Assembly: GCF_000003815.2 (NCBI RefSeq)
Contig: NC_049983.1
Location: forward strand, 4,699,392 to 4,752,824
Length of the DNA stretch: 53,433 nt
Direction of reading: 5' to 3'
Source of the DNA: Branchiostoma floridae
Taxonomy: Eukaryota > Chordata > Leptocardii > Amphioxiformes > Branchiostomatidae
A program made the translations under genes and the position numbers. Below the pieces are notes generated by a model. The model did not search any database. It was not told the DNA's origin and was given only the letters and a program-made list of their open reading frames with translations. Shown piece after piece: positions 33,250-48,200 of this stretch; within the stretch, counting starts at the first letter, position 1, and every line of letters starts with the position of its first letter.

Positions 33250-36200
33250 GTGAGATCGAGAATAGACTTCAGCAAACTGAAATTCTAACTTCCTTCACTG
33301 TTATACCTATGTGTTGTATATGCAAGCTAATTCAAAGATTCGGTCTATGGTAGGCAATCTTAGACATGTCCTTTGAAACAATACGTTTCTAGAATATGGA
33401 CCTATTGTTTGTGCGGTAACGATTATAGTTACCGCTGTCCTTGCGTTCCAGGCGGCGTCAGTGCAATTTTAGGCAGCTTCGCTCCCGGCGGCGTTAAATT
33501 CATTCCCTGCGTCGTTAGTGTCGTTCTCGGGCGATTATCTTGTCATTCCCTGTGCCGTTAGTGTCGTCCACAGGCCGTTATTGTCGTTCCCGCGCCGTTA
33601 GTGTCGTTCCCGCCGGCGCCGTTAGTGTCATTCTCGGGCCGTTAGTGTCCTTTCCGGGGACGTTAGTGTCGTTTTTCGACGCCGTTAGTGTCTTCCCCGT
33701 GGCCATAAGTGTCGTTTCTGACGCTGTTACTGACGTTCTCGGCGCCATAAGTGTCGTTCCCAGCGTCATAAGTATCGTTCCCGGCGTCAAAATGTCGTTC
33801 CCGGTGCCGTAAGTGTCGTTCCCGGCGCCGTTAGTGTCGTTCCCCGCGCCGTTAGTGTCCTTCCCGGTGCCGTAAGTGTCGTTCCCGGCGCCGTATGTGT
33901 CGTTTCCGGTGCCGTAAGTATCGTTCCCGACGCCGTTAGTGTCGTTCCCGGTGCCGTAAGTGTCGTTCCCGACGGCTTAAGTGTCGTTCCCGACACATAG
34001 TACGTCCAAAGAGGTCTCTAAGCCAACGTCTCCCATTATGGGAGTCCTAAACACAATGCTTTCCAAAGTGATGGATTCATGTGTAATCAGTCGGATTTAG
34101 AAAGGTTCAAAAGACACAGATGCAGCCATGCAGAAATTCTTTTAGCATGAAATAGGAATGAGGCACATGGCTGTAAGGACGCATCAATAAGAAATGTTGT
34201 TTTCACTCGATCGCTTTCGTACCGTATACCTCTGCTGTATTGGTATCTTTAATGTGTTGCAGATTCAAGAATCCTGTTTTTTCAAAGACACCCAAATTAA
34301 AACACGCATGACGTTAATCATTATTTCAATTTGCCTACTTGTCCAACGAAATAGACATAGGTTTCTGTTCTTTTCTTTGCCGCTCATTCACGATATTTTT
34401 TGCTCTATGTTTGCAAACTTGCCAAAACTAAAATATATACCAACTTCCAAACTGATATGGTAACATGCATGCAGGTGATCGTTATACTTTATTCCGGAAC
34501 GAGTTCTGCTTTGTTTGAGGGCGTGGCTCAATAATGAGGTGATTTCAAGTCTTCAACTTTCTTTTGCTCATCTGTACGACCATGCAACCACAAGGACACC
34601 TAAACACAGCGATTAATACATAACAGCACCTATACACAATAACATACGAACATTGAAGAACACTATTTACACCAGCTCTTCCTTACCATTTTCAACACTA
34701 TCCTATTATTCATTTAGACACAGGCATTACTCAGATGTGGGCATTACTATATGGTATAAGACATTTACATATTGTTGCAAAGCCATTCGTACTGAATTTG
34801 CCGGCTAGGGTTTGCTTCGTAGGACTTTTAACTTGGATGTGATTTTTTGGCGACGCCGCAGGGGCTAGCCTAATAATAAAGTTTGCGTCTGTTTGACATG
34901 ACAAGAATTCCCAAATTTCCGCAGGAATGTCAGAAAGTTTTCTACAGGCATGTCAGGAATTTTGAGTTGCATCATCCTTAAGAGGGAAATAACTCGGGAA
35001 TCGGTAGACGGATCTTCTTGATATTTGGAATGTAGATAGCTTCAGAGATGCCTTACATAATTAAATGTTAATTATGCAAATCAGGGGCTAATTTTCATGA
35101 TTAATGGGGGGGCAGTTCATACATACAGTGCATTTCATATTAAAATAATCTATATAACATGTGTAATTAAAATAGACAGAAATATTAGACTTAATGTTAA
35201 AGTATATATCCGATTGCCGATATTCCAAAGCAATTTGTCCGCGCAATTGCTCCATTCTTTTGGAAGAGAATAACTCGGGAATGGGTTGACGGATCATCGT
35301 GATTTTTTATATGAACATCACTTCGGAGATGTCTTCCATAAATAAGGTCTTTTGATGCAAACCAGGCGCTAATTTGCATAATTGATTATCACAGTTTAAC
35401 CCTATGTAGACCAGGCGTTATAACACCATACACACCGAGGACCAGGCGTTATAACACCATACACACCTCGGGGCGGGTAATGAACCCTTAATCAATATCT
35501 TCCTCAGTGACCGGAGCTAGTGGATGTGGAGGCAACCTCACGGCAACCTCTGGTTTTGTGACGTCACCAAACTTCCCCGATGACTATGACAACGATGCGA
35601 ACTGCGAGTGGACTATCACCGCACCAGCAGGAACTACCATTCACCTCACATTCGTCAGTTTTCATGTCGAGCAAACCTACGACGTTCTCACCATCTACGA
35701 TGGACCCAGCGATAGTGATATGGAGTTACAGAGGTAATGTTCTAAACGGCATCCGAGACGTTGTGATGTTTATTTCGACAATATTGTGGCTATTAGTTGC
35801 TATAGATATTGTGGCTATATCTTCTAGCAAAGGAGAATGAAGAAAGAATTCTGTCTTTGCTATAGCACTGCACATCCCCACAGCTTAGTTTTTGGGGGAG
35901 GAGGGCAAGAGCGCTTCGATAAATGTTCGGACGTCGGACGTGTTAGATATATAACAGCATCTGAATAAATGCGTTGTGAGTGATCTAACTATTTAGAGAC
36001 ATTCTGTGCAAGTTGTGGGACGGCACCAGAACAGTTTTCAAATTTGTATCTGCTACAAGCTACTATCGAGCCGATGCTGGTGCTTTAATGTCCTTTCTTC
36101 TCAGCTAATTTACGTGTTACCTTTAGTTCAAACAATCGTTATAAATGCTCAACTTAATATAACAGTTATATAGGCTTGTTTCGGAGATATACCCATCATC

Positions 36201-39200
36201 CAAACGCTTTTCACAAAATGGCTAGTAGACAATTCTAATCACAACTTCCACTCTTGCACGCTTTTGTTCCTATAGCATATCATATAATATCCATTGAAGA
36301 TGAAAAGAAAAAAAGAAAGAAAATGATACCACTATTCAAGTCCTTGTTGATCTCATTTCATATCATTCTTTAATCAAATGAAAGCGAAAATGACTTAGTG
36401 TGCTTTTCTTTACTTTTACATTAAAAGAAGTTACAATAACACAAATGGACTTTTTCGAAGCATTGCAACTTTCTATCATAGATTAAACTCAACGCTCAAT
36501 CGTAGCACAAAATAGATTCCATTCAGCTCTGCACTTCAACTCAATTGATTAACAATGTGCCAAATTATCAATTGATTACCACTGTGCTAAAGTGGTTACA
36601 GACAACACTGCATTCCCAGTCATTTATAAACTACCCTTCTCCACCATTTTATTCTCAAACATTTGAGGCTGCGTTGGAAGCTTTTTAAAAAAGCATTTCT
36701 TGTTTCGTCAGAGCTCACTTAACCAATTGTTTAGAAGAAGGTAGGATTTTTAAACGCCAATGTGAGTCGGATACGCCATCAAACAGATGCATTTGTAGCG
36801 AAATGGGCCATTGTTTTGAGTCTCGCCCATTTACAAGTTTTCACAGACAATCAGGTCCAGGTTCAAGTGAGCCTTACCCGGACCTGTATGTAACTTTGCT
36901 GTACCGTTCCCACTCCTAGTCTGTGGCATTTTCTTGTTTGATTTGTTTTAGTACCAAACAATACTTAATATGTGCCTTACGTTCACAGTGTATTGATGGT
37001 TTTCTAGGTTAACAGGAGACTTGTCAGTCAGCCCGATCACCAGCACATCTAACACGCTGTTCCTGAGGTTTACATCTGACGACAGTGTTACGGAAGAAGG
37101 ATTCAAGTTGTTCTACTCAAGTGAAATCTTGAATAACCCATCTTACAGTAAGAATGTCTACCTTCGCCAGACGGTTATGTTTTTAGTTTGCTATAATGTC
37201 TGGCTGTGAATGCATGCCTTTATAATGTAAATACCACAACTCAAGAAACTGTTGATGGATGTTCATGATATTTGTTCGGTGGGTATGTGTTTAGAAAACG
37301 TATGTCAAGTTCGAGTTTGAGCTTCCTGGCGGCTTCCTACGGTTCTGCAGGAGAACTTGCGTGTTTCTATTTGGACAACTCGAGATGTCATGGACGGATC
37401 TGTGTACTAAATTTATTTGGTAGGTAGGTAGGTAGGTAGGAAGAAGTCTACAAGACGAAGAATACTTTGAAAATGGGCCACCTGCCAGCTTCCCGACATA
37501 CTGCAGCGGGAGTTTGAGGTGAAATTTTCTGGACTTTTTGTGTGATGGATAAGTGGTGTAAGTTTTAACCGATATGGCGACGACCGTTTGAAGAGTCGAC
37601 TACCGTTTACAAGTCGCAGAATTGCATTGCCGCAACTTGATCATGGATGGGGATGGGCCAATGCCCCCCTCCTAGGATTTTCGAACAATTTTCTTATGTA
37701 TTAATATAGTGATAGGATCTGAAATTCGGTATGAAAGTGCATACTTTAGTATAATCTTATATGCCCACAGCAGCCCATTCACACTTATGGTGTACAGCAC
37801 TTACGAATTGTTAAATTAGGGATTTTTTTACCATTTCTTGACAGAAAATGTAGGTTTTGGGTTCCTGTGTCACGAAATTGCCAACTGGTCTGGAAATTGG
37901 TATGTTGGTGGCTTTAGCACTAGGAATGGAAAATGGGTCACATAGACCAGGCCATTTTAAAATCGGCATAGAGCAATCAATATAAAATCTCAAAATCTTA
38001 ATTCATTTTGCAGTGAGATGACGTTTTCGGCAAGGTCAATTTGTGCAAAAGGTTGATATGGAACAGAGCGTTTTGAATTGGACTGGTTTTGAATTGAAAT
38101 ATGCTCTATTTGCTCAAATGTCGACCTCTCTATTCTTTATAAGAAAGGAAAGTAAGAAATAAGTAGAATAATTTCTGTCTAATAATGTTCACCTTCACTA
38201 GGTTTCATAATGTTGTAAAATGTCCCATAATTTTATAATGTTTACATTTTATATAAAAAGTTATGATAGTTTCGTTAGTTTTGCAAATGATGTTGAACCT
38301 ACTTATTGATATCTGTCAACATTTCTTTCTCTCTCAGATACACATGTCACAAGTTTACGTCCTTTTTATGGAATACAGGGGCTTAATACCTTTCCTCATG
38401 AATTATCTAAATAATCATTAAATGTCATGATAAGTATCTACTTATGTAAGTCATCATTTCGTCCAACTGAAGTAAGGACAATAATTGTTGTTTAAGCATG
38501 TGTAACAAAGATGGAGTATGAGTTTTGACAAAACACCAACAAAGTTTTTAGGAAGAAAACATCTCAGTGAAACAATTGATGGGCTTGTGCAGGGTCGTTT
38601 GCTCTTTTTATCATTTACTTTTGAATTACCAGAGAACTGCGAACTGGAGCTGACTGAGCGGCGGGACTGCGGCTGGCCCGGCATTTCTCCATCGGCGTGT
38701 GAGTTGCAGGGATGCTGCTTTGAAGCGTCACCTGGTGCACCTTGGTGTTTCTTCCAGAGAGGTGGGCGATTACAATATTCGATCTTAGGCTGTTAATGTT
38801 TATAACTAACTTCATAACCTGTGAACAAAACCCGCGACCATCCGTAATATTTTTTTAAATATTGCAGTTCAAATTCTAAACCTATATAAGCCACTCATTG
38901 ACGAGCCTGACAATTATTTGCGTTTCACGAAAGCAAATGTCCACAACATGGGAATTTCTGCCCATGACCACCAATCGTAAATACAGCAGGCTGAAAAATA
39001 AAAAAAAAACGTAAACTGTAGACTTCAAGACGGTTTCTTAAGGGAGGATGGCAATCGATTCTAAACCTTCAAGCCAGACGGTCAACGTCGCCTGGCTATC
39101 TAGTGACAGTTAAGAGAGGAACAGTTGATACATATAAAATATTCAGTTGCATGATTAGTGAGAAATTGCTAAAAAAAACATCACAATTGTTTACTTTCCA

Positions 39201-42200
39201 CCACGGCTCAGTTGCACCTGCAGGGAAAGGCAACCTGGCTATTGGTAAGGCAGCAACCCAGAGTTCCGACTACGATCTATCGGGGGGAGCCGGAAAGGCT
39301 GTGGATGGTTCCAGAGCGACCGACATTGTGCCGGGAAAAGCGTGCACTTACACCCAGCAAGACTACCAACCATGGTGGAAGGTGGATTTGTCACGTACTT
39401 TCACAGTAAAGCGGATCAGCATTCTAAACAGGGGCGACTGCTGTGGTAAGTTTATATTCATCTCAATCTTATCTTATTCCGCGCAATAATGGTGGATTTC
39501 TACAGAACTACAGTATGATAATTATCAAAAAACTAGCTTATTCAAATTAAAGCAGTTCAAACATTCGGCGCTACCCAGGTGACCTCAATACCGCAGTAAT
39601 TGCCCCAGATGTGGCCATTTGATTGTAGCTATTCAACCACTTACACCGGGAAGGATCCCTACTCTTTTCGATAAGTGTGGTGGGATCTTTAACGTGCTCG
39701 TGGTGTGGCTCACCTTGAACAAGTGACCTCTATTTAACGTCCTATCCGAGGGACGGCTCAACCGAAACTAGGTACTCATTTTAACCTGAGTAAAGTGAGG
39801 AAAGTCGTGTATAGTGCCTTTACCAATGGCACAACATCGGTGACACATCAGCGGTTTCGAATCCGTTAACTCTCGGGATTGGGTCAAACATCTTACCCAT
39901 GGCGCCACGCAGTTACATTTGTGAAGGTTTGTATTTGCAGGAGAACGGTTAAAGAACTTCATGGTGCGCGTTGGCCCGAATGAGGACTTTTCCCAGAATG
40001 ATCAGTGCGGAGAGATATACACGGACACACCAGAGGATGGGCAGACCATCATGGTGTACTGCAGTCCGCCGATACCCGGCCGTTATGTGTCCGTGCAGCT
40101 GATGGGACGGGAAGACTTCTTGTCACTGTGTGAAGTGGAGGTGTATGCTGAGACAGGTAAGCAGCACTCCTTTTGCAAATAGGACATGTTTATTAGCATA
40201 AAAGCTCATCTGTGTTGCTTTGGTATAATCCATATTGAACTTTGTAACTGTCAATCAATACAAGAAATTGCTCACTTCGAATTTTCGGTCGCATATCCGT
40301 CGACTTTCGTCAGGAGTGGCGTTCATTGACTCTGAGCCTATGCCTCACTCCCGCTTTAAGATCTCAGGGAACAGGCAATACGGAAATTTGCTTGCTGCAC
40401 CGTGTATCATCCTTGAGCCTTGAGGAATTCTGCCCTAGATTTGGACAGTGTTTGACATATACACGCCCTAATCTGCTATGTAAATGGTCTCGTATTGAAT
40501 CCTCCGTGTTATTTTCTGAAGTGAAAAGACACCGTAGAACGACATTGTCTTAAATCATAAGTTATAGTATTATATTGTAAGCTTTAGTGACTTACAAAAC
40601 GTCTGGAAATAATATTTTGGGTCAAGGAAGCGGTTGTGGAAAGGAAGGTCGAGTTCAAAAGTGGTTGACGCAGCACTGCAGCGGGACGAGTGTGTGTGTG
40701 TCCGTTTGTTTGCGGAGAACATAACTCGAGACGTTGCAGATGGTTTTGCATGATATTTAGTGGATAGGTAGGGGTTAGAAAAGGGAAGGTCAAGTTTGAT
40801 AATGGGTCTCCTAGCGGCGAGTTCCTCAAGTGTCAGGTTCATGATTTTTGAGTAGTGGATACGTCTTTGGGCAGGGAGTAAGTGTAAGTGTAAGTGTAAG
40901 TTTGCGACCCCTTGCCTCTTTCTTTAAACTGTAGGGGCCAATTTTGTTGTAGACTTTGAAAGGGAGGGGGGCTTTTGAAGTGTGAACAATTTTACGAAGT
41001 TTGAACAATTTTACGAAGTTTGAACAATTTTACGAAGTTTGAACAATTTTACGAAGTTTGAACAATTTTACGAAGTTTGAACAATTTTTCTTTTTTACGT
41101 AGTGCCATGGCAACCGTTAGTTGTCAAGCAGTTTTGACGAAAATTGCTAATTTCAGTTCTAACAATGAATTTTTCATGTTTAATTTGCTATATTATTGCT
41201 ATATTCTTGTATGACGTCATTTTGACATCAATGATGTTGCTATTGGCAACAAAAGTCGTTACAAACATTATCATATAGTTTGTGACAGGCGGAAGATTTG
41301 CAGATACCAATTATATTAATAAGACTCTAATTTGCATAATTATTGTCAAAGTGTCCTAATTTTTCTAGGTACATATAGTAAATAATTGGATTGTCAACAT
41401 TGTCGACTGTGTAAGTTAATTAAAGGTGTACATAACCAAGCATAAATTATGCAGATGTGAAAGTCATTTGCATAATCAGAATATTTCATGGAGATATGAG
41501 GTCTCCGAATTCTTGTTGTTAACTTTAACTGGTGCTGAGGCCTTCCCTTCCACCACTACCGTTTGTTCTCTGTTCGTCAGGAAAACCTTTAACCAGTTTA
41601 ATGTAGTACCTTGAACTCCATAGTGCTCTAGTTTTGATAAGAGTCTGCTATGCGGGACTTAATCAAAGGCTTTAGTGAAATCTAGTATTGCTATATCCAC
41701 CTGTCGTTTATTGTTTAGTGCCCCAGCTATGTCGCGAACTGTTGAAATAAGCTGTGGTGAGTTAGGAATCTTTCCTATTTCGATCAATGTTGAGATACAA
41801 TTTATCAAATAAAGGCACCGTTTAAACTTACCCGAAGAGTCTTTACTCCGTGAAGCATACGATGTTTTACTCTCTGTTGAATACGATTGGGTGCATCACG
41901 TAACTGATATTCTCAACTATAAGAGATCATGGCGACATCATGCGGATCGTTGAGCGCCTCCTGGCCAACTTTCTGTCGCACAACGGTCCTGCTATCTTGG
42001 AGATCATTCAGCTCTTATCCGCCGGCAGATCGGTCACATCTGTGGACGCTCAATGGTCCGCCAGAATATGTGGGTACCCTTTTTCAAAATTAACGATATC
42101 TTCCTTCTTCCTTAACAGAGACTCACAGTCTGAGAATCAAGACGAGCGACGCTGCAGCTTCCGGCAGTAACGATTCTTTAACCGTGGAAATCTTCTCTGC

Positions 42201-45200
42201 TAACGTTTGGGACGAGGCCATTGTAACGACAGTGTCCGGACTCACAGCTGGCGGGTAGGTAGAATAGAACAGTTGTTTTTACCTCCATGAACAATGGAGG
42301 TATAGTTTTTGGTGTGTCTGTGTGTCTGTGTGTCTGTGTGTCTGTGTGTCTGTTTGTGTTTCCGGAAATTTGTGGTCACCATAACTAAACAACCTCTGAA
42401 TGGATTGTAGTGAAATTTGGTATGTTGATAGGTGTTGCAAAGACGAAGATCATGGTTGATTTTGGTCCCCCTGGTATGTAACCTTGGTACTGCAGCAGAA
42501 CTTCGATTTTTTTTGTATTTGTATTTGCAAAATCAGAATATTTCATGAGGTCTCCAAATTCTTGTTGTAGTTTGAATTTTGTTCCTCTACACAATGCTAA
42601 CTTTCTTCAATGTCTTCTCGTGGAACACGTGAAGGTCCAGTGGATAATCGAAGAAATAACGCCTGGTGAACAATATCATAAGCTAAAAACAAAAGAATTA
42701 TAGTGCATGAAAAGTAGATGGCCCAGAAGCACTTTAAAAAGGTCGGGGCCATAAAATCGGACCACGTATCAAATATCATCGCAATCCATCCAGAAGGTCT
42801 TAAGATATTCGACAGCAAATACAAAAAGCAGAACAAAACGAAATTTGTGATATGTGTAAAATTGAAACCAGGGAAGGAAAACCCTGCACAGAAACCCAGG
42901 GATGACACCCCTGCACAGAAGTCCTAGGGAAGAAACCCTAGCACAAAAAATCCAGGGGGGATAAAACACCCCTGTAAAAAAAGTCCTAGGGAGCAAACCC
43001 TAGCCAAAAAAAGCCAGTGGGAATGGCCCCTGCAACAATATGTAAATGTGTTATAGTATATAGTACTGCATATGTCTAGATGATGGAGTAGATAGTAAGA
43101 CACTAGTGTGTAAAATATGGTAAGGGAATGCTCGTGTAAATATTCTATAATGATTGTGTTTAGTTTTAAGTGATTATCTTTGAATTTTTTGTAATTTATA
43201 ACTTGTAAATAAAATGTGAGAAAAAAAAAGAACAAAACGACCCTGCAGATCCACAGCAAACATCTAGGAGATCCAAAGTTACACCTCTTAAACCTCAATT
43301 AACACCTATTTAACATCTTAAAATCAACATCATTTCATCAGTTCATTTTAATATGGCCAGATGACTCCGATTTTGGTCGGATACGTGATACATTGATGAC
43401 ACTGCTGTCTATTTTTCTTTATAGAGAAGAAGGAATTAGCCGACCTAAGTCACTCAAGTAACCATGTGTGTGCCTTTGTAACAATGAACCTTTTTCTTCA
43501 CACTCATCATCACAGGACGGTGTTTGATCGAATATTTACAGCTAATGATTTCGGTATTCCAACACGGCTTCGACTGTCAACGTCAGGTGACGACGAACTG
43601 CTGATTGACTGGGTAAGTTTGCAAAACATACATTTACTAAAGGAATCTGTCAATTTGAGTTTTGGCAGTTTGANNNNNNNNNNNNNNNNNNNNNNNNNNN
43701 NNNNNNNNNNNNNNNNNNNNNNNNNNNNNNNNNNNNNNNNNNNNNNNNNNNNNNNNNNNNNNNNNNNNNNNNNNNNNNNNNNNNNNNNNNNNNNNNNNNN
43801 NNNNNTGACAGTTAGACCAGAATATTTTCGTCCCAAACGTGGCTGAGTTTGTATCCCTTATATATGTAATTCAGAGCTTGTTGAAGAGCAAAATACGTGT
43901 ATGATGATGGTTCTTTTTGTATTTACAGATTATTGTGCAGAATAACTATACCGGACGGTATTATCGTTTTACCTGCCCCGATGTTTGTGAACTGTCTACT
44001 GATCCCGCGGAGGGCAGTCAACATCTTTTTGTGGATTTCGATGGTTAGTGTTTCAGTAATAAAGAATCTTGATTTGCTAGCATGTACTGTTTTGTGAATT
44101 AGAATATTCTAAAATGAAGCGCAAGCTAAAATCCTTTCTTGTCAATCTACTAATATGTTTATTGTAACAGGTATTGCGGTATGTCCTTTGGGTTACACCG
44201 GGTACGGCGGTGCGTGTTTCAAAGTGTTCACCGAACGCCAGACCTACAGCGGTGCCAGACAGGTGTGTGCCGACGATGGGGGGTTTCTGGCCATGCCGAA
44301 AAACAACGGCCTGTTTGTCTTCTTGTGGGATTTGAAGAATGACATCGACCCGAACCTAGGTCCGTGGATCGGCCTGAACGACGAAAATCGTGAGAGCGAG
44401 TGGATGTGGGAAGATGGGACTGTGTCCAACATAACAGCTGACTGGAGTAAGTGGAGCGACGGAGAACCCAACAATGCAAACGGAGTAGAAGACTGTGTAC
44501 GTTACATCTCGCTGTGGCAGGAGTGGAATGATCAGGCTTGTTCCATTGCTAACACGTTCTTCTGCCAGCTGGATAAGGGTACGTCACGTATTATCTACCG
44601 CTATCGGTGGAATCGCTGATGACGCGTCTACTGTCTTTTAAGGAATACATGTTTTACATGTTTTGATAAATGATTAATTGAAAACGATTTATCAAAACTG
44701 TGGCACTATTTGTGAAATACACGCCATACAGGTCATATCAACATAAGCGAAGAGCTTTTGTTGACACAGTTTTATAACTTCGAATAGGATGATCTCACAG
44801 TATCTCGTAGAGTAATTAATACCCATGAATTAGAATACAAAAGGCATAAATTTCATACAGGGCAAAATCAATAGCCTTAAACAACGCAGATTTATATTTC
44901 ATATGCTGCCAGGACTCCGGAAGGTAAACTGTCTGCTAATGCGAATATTAACTGTACACTTTCACAGTGGCCAACTGCTCGCTCGGATACTTCCCCTGTG
45001 CACACGGATATCAGTGCATCCCGTCCTGGAGGCGTTGTGACGGGACGGCGGACTGTTTGGACCGGAGTGACGAGGAAGGCTGCGGTAAGCCCGTGTCCCG
45101 TGGCGTCGTGTGTACGTGTGGCGTCATGTGTGGCGTACTAGAGTTACTATAAGAGTGACTATAAGTCCCGCGTTCGATACCCGCCGTGCCCCCGACGTTC

Positions 45201-48200
45201 TGTCCTTGGGAAAGGCACTTCACCCAGGTGTAAGAATGAGTACCTGACTTCGGGGAGGTGAAAGACTACCTTTACTTTCTGTCTGTACTAGGGCTGGGTA
45301 CCGGTACAGAAAATTCAGGTCCAGGTCCGGTTCAGGTCCAGAGGATGGCACATTGTTCTCTTCTGTCCAAAAGCAAATATAAAAAAAACGTGTCCCGATG
45401 CCTTTATGCATTTAGGGCAACTAGCCCGTCAATTGATTTTTCAAGAAAATAATATAACAGTAACGTTAACTGTTACATTTTTGAGCACATGTAAGTTTTC
45501 CCTGGAGGTATCTTTTTAGCAAACTACATTAATAAGTGGACGTGTTCTTTTTCGCTCGGTTGTGAGTGGTTTCGGATATTTCTCAGCATAATGTAAGAAC
45601 CTCTGGATGGGTTTATAGTATACATTTGTGTATTTGGGTTACGTTAAAGTTTTGGTATGACGAGAATCAATGTCCAATTTGGGCTCTCTGGTGGCTGACC
45701 TTGGTACTGCGTCCTTGTTTGAATGTCCCGTTCATGCCATGGTGTTATTTTTTTCGTCTTATGTTACATAAGAAAGAAGTGAGCGTACGTTTGAACTACC
45801 AAGCATAGTTCTCTGTGACTACAGCAGCGTTTGGGTCATAATATTTCAAGGACGATGAAAGGAATGAAATATGTCCACAATTCGTGCACAGGAAGCTCGG
45901 ACAAAGATACACACAATCATATGGAAATAACACAAATAAGGGCTAAGTTTGCATAGTTTTATGAGAAAATGTATTATTATGATGTTTCCGTAATAGGATT
46001 TGTGACATGTGTACAGTTGGAACATCTACAGATATAAATTGTGCCAATGATAGACTAATTTGCATGATTGATTCAAACGTACAATAGATAATTCCTTCAT
46101 GGTAAATTAAACTGTAATGACGTGTATGTTTATTATTTTAATAATATTAATATTATACACCAATATGCATAGATTATGTTGATGTGCAAGTCATTTGCAT
46201 AGTTTGTATTGAAATGTAACAAATAGTATTCTGTCAAACGAAAATACTTTCATACATAGCGCTAGCGTTTAATTTTGTTGAGAAGACCATTTATTACCCG
46301 ACTGTATTACTTATGTGCCCCAAGGTCCTAATTCAGAATGATCCACTGAATCCCCCCCCCTCACTACCCCCACCATAGTGCGGTAGTCAGCGAGTCACGG
46401 ATTGACAGAGGAACAAGGGAGATGTATGGTTGTTACAGTTACCCAGGCAAAGCTAACGGAAAAGTTAGAATTTGGTTGATATCATGAGCTCGTTGTCTGT
46501 GGAAGCGGTCGAACGGTCAGGTTTGACCCACGAGTTTATATCTTTGGGTTACCTGTAGTTAGATCCTTATAACTAGCTTATGACAAGAATAGAACGAAAA
46601 GCTATGACATATATTTTTGAAAATGATATGACAAACGTAGTGAAAATGCTCTTACACATCTTTACAGGCTATTTGTGATAAGAATTGCGATTGCGATGTC
46701 ACATTCATTACTCTGTGACTGGAGGGTAACCTCAGTCGAGTATTGTAATCGGTCATGTCTTGTTTATTTCAGTTTGCTTTCTACTTCCTGAGTTTTTTCC
46801 TTTCGGAGGTAGACTTGCATTGTTACCTAACCAGCTGGGTCAGACGACTTTTGACGAGATTCAGAATTCCTCTGTCGCTGAGCTGCTCGACAGTGCTCAC
46901 AAGAACCAGGAAAACCATCCTGAGCTTCAGGCGTTTGTGTCTTATGTGATCCTGCCGCATTGCAATGTCTCAGAAGAGGACATGCGTCAATGTCCTTTGC
47001 GTTCATCTCCAAGGTCAAACATAACGACCTCTTGCATGTAAGTGGGCAATATGCATAGTAAGTAGTATAGGTCCAGACCAATTTATTCATTTATGCTAAT
47101 TTATTCATAACTAGTTAATTATTCAAATACTTGATTTATGCATTTTTTTCATAACTAAATAACTTGATTATGAAATTTCTTATTTGATGCAAATGTATTC
47201 TGGGGTCAACCCTGTGACGCCAAGGGTCACGGGAAAATATTGGCACGCTACCATAGTAACGGCGTCAGTCAGATCTGGAAAGTTTGAGATGAACAGAGAA
47301 AAGCGTGCATCACAATGGTACACCATTTGCTTCACGCATGTCGCGCAAGGAGGNNNNNNNNNNNNNNNNNNNNNNNNNNNNNNNNNNNNNNNNNNNNNNN
47401 NNNNNNNNNNNNNNNNNNNNNNNNNNNNNNNNNNNNNNNNNNNNNNNNNNNNNNNNNNNNNNNNNNNNNNNNNNNNNNNNNNNNNNNNNNNNGCAGTGCC
47501 CATACCAGACACTTATATGATGACTTGAATTAGCTTTTTTTCTAACTAATGGAGTAGTGATTGTGATTCCTTATAAACCCATATACAAGGTAACAAACGC
47601 ATTGTAGAGATGGTACTTTAATCGGTTATTTCTCAACCTTGTTTTCTCAGGGGTACACAGCTGTTGCCATGCCGCTCGTGGTGTGAAGAGGTGCTCAGTG
47701 TGGCTGATAACCGAACAAGGGAGCTGCTCCCTCCATGTCACGTGTTTCCCCCACCACACAAGAGTTGTTGGGACCCCGAACCGGCTGTGAAAGGCAAGGA
47801 AGGTGAGAACGAGCACTACAGTGGCCCACAAGGCCAAATCTCTTCATCTACGCAATTTTGTCTGCCGTGCAAACCATTTCGTTGCTTACGCAAATTACTC
47901 CGTGGGTTACGCACAAGAAATTGGAAGCTTGACACCCATTCGATATGTAAAGTGTATTTTTACAAACCGCTGCTGATCAGTGGTAATTGTTGTTCCTCAG
48001 TTTGCTACCATGGTATTGGCACTAACTACCGCGGAACATTGAATAGAACTACATCCGGCGCAACTTGTCTTGAGTGGACAGCTGCACAAGCTGGTTTCTA
48101 CATCAGCGAGTACTCCTGGGCTAACCTGGACAGGAACTACTGCCGCAACCCGACCGGTCTCCAGCGGCCATTTTGTTTGACTGCAGATGGTAGCCTTGAG

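Larger units (their letters stand above)
40157..42118. other. Intron before the PLAT-like exons
   Basis: Contains a minus-oriented copy of the dispersed repeat (about 40565-40860), two short tandem arrays, the reverse transcriptase fragment at 41515-41770 and AT-rich atttgcataatta blocks. No gene otherwise. Confidence 0.6.

Noticed and set aside
33540-33996. Repetitive open frames on both strands
   Set aside because: They arise from a 21-base tandem repeat, whose length is a multiple of three, in an intron.
40877-40901. Cluster of splice donors (GTAAGT repeated)
   Set aside because: A simple hexamer repeat with no open exon before it.
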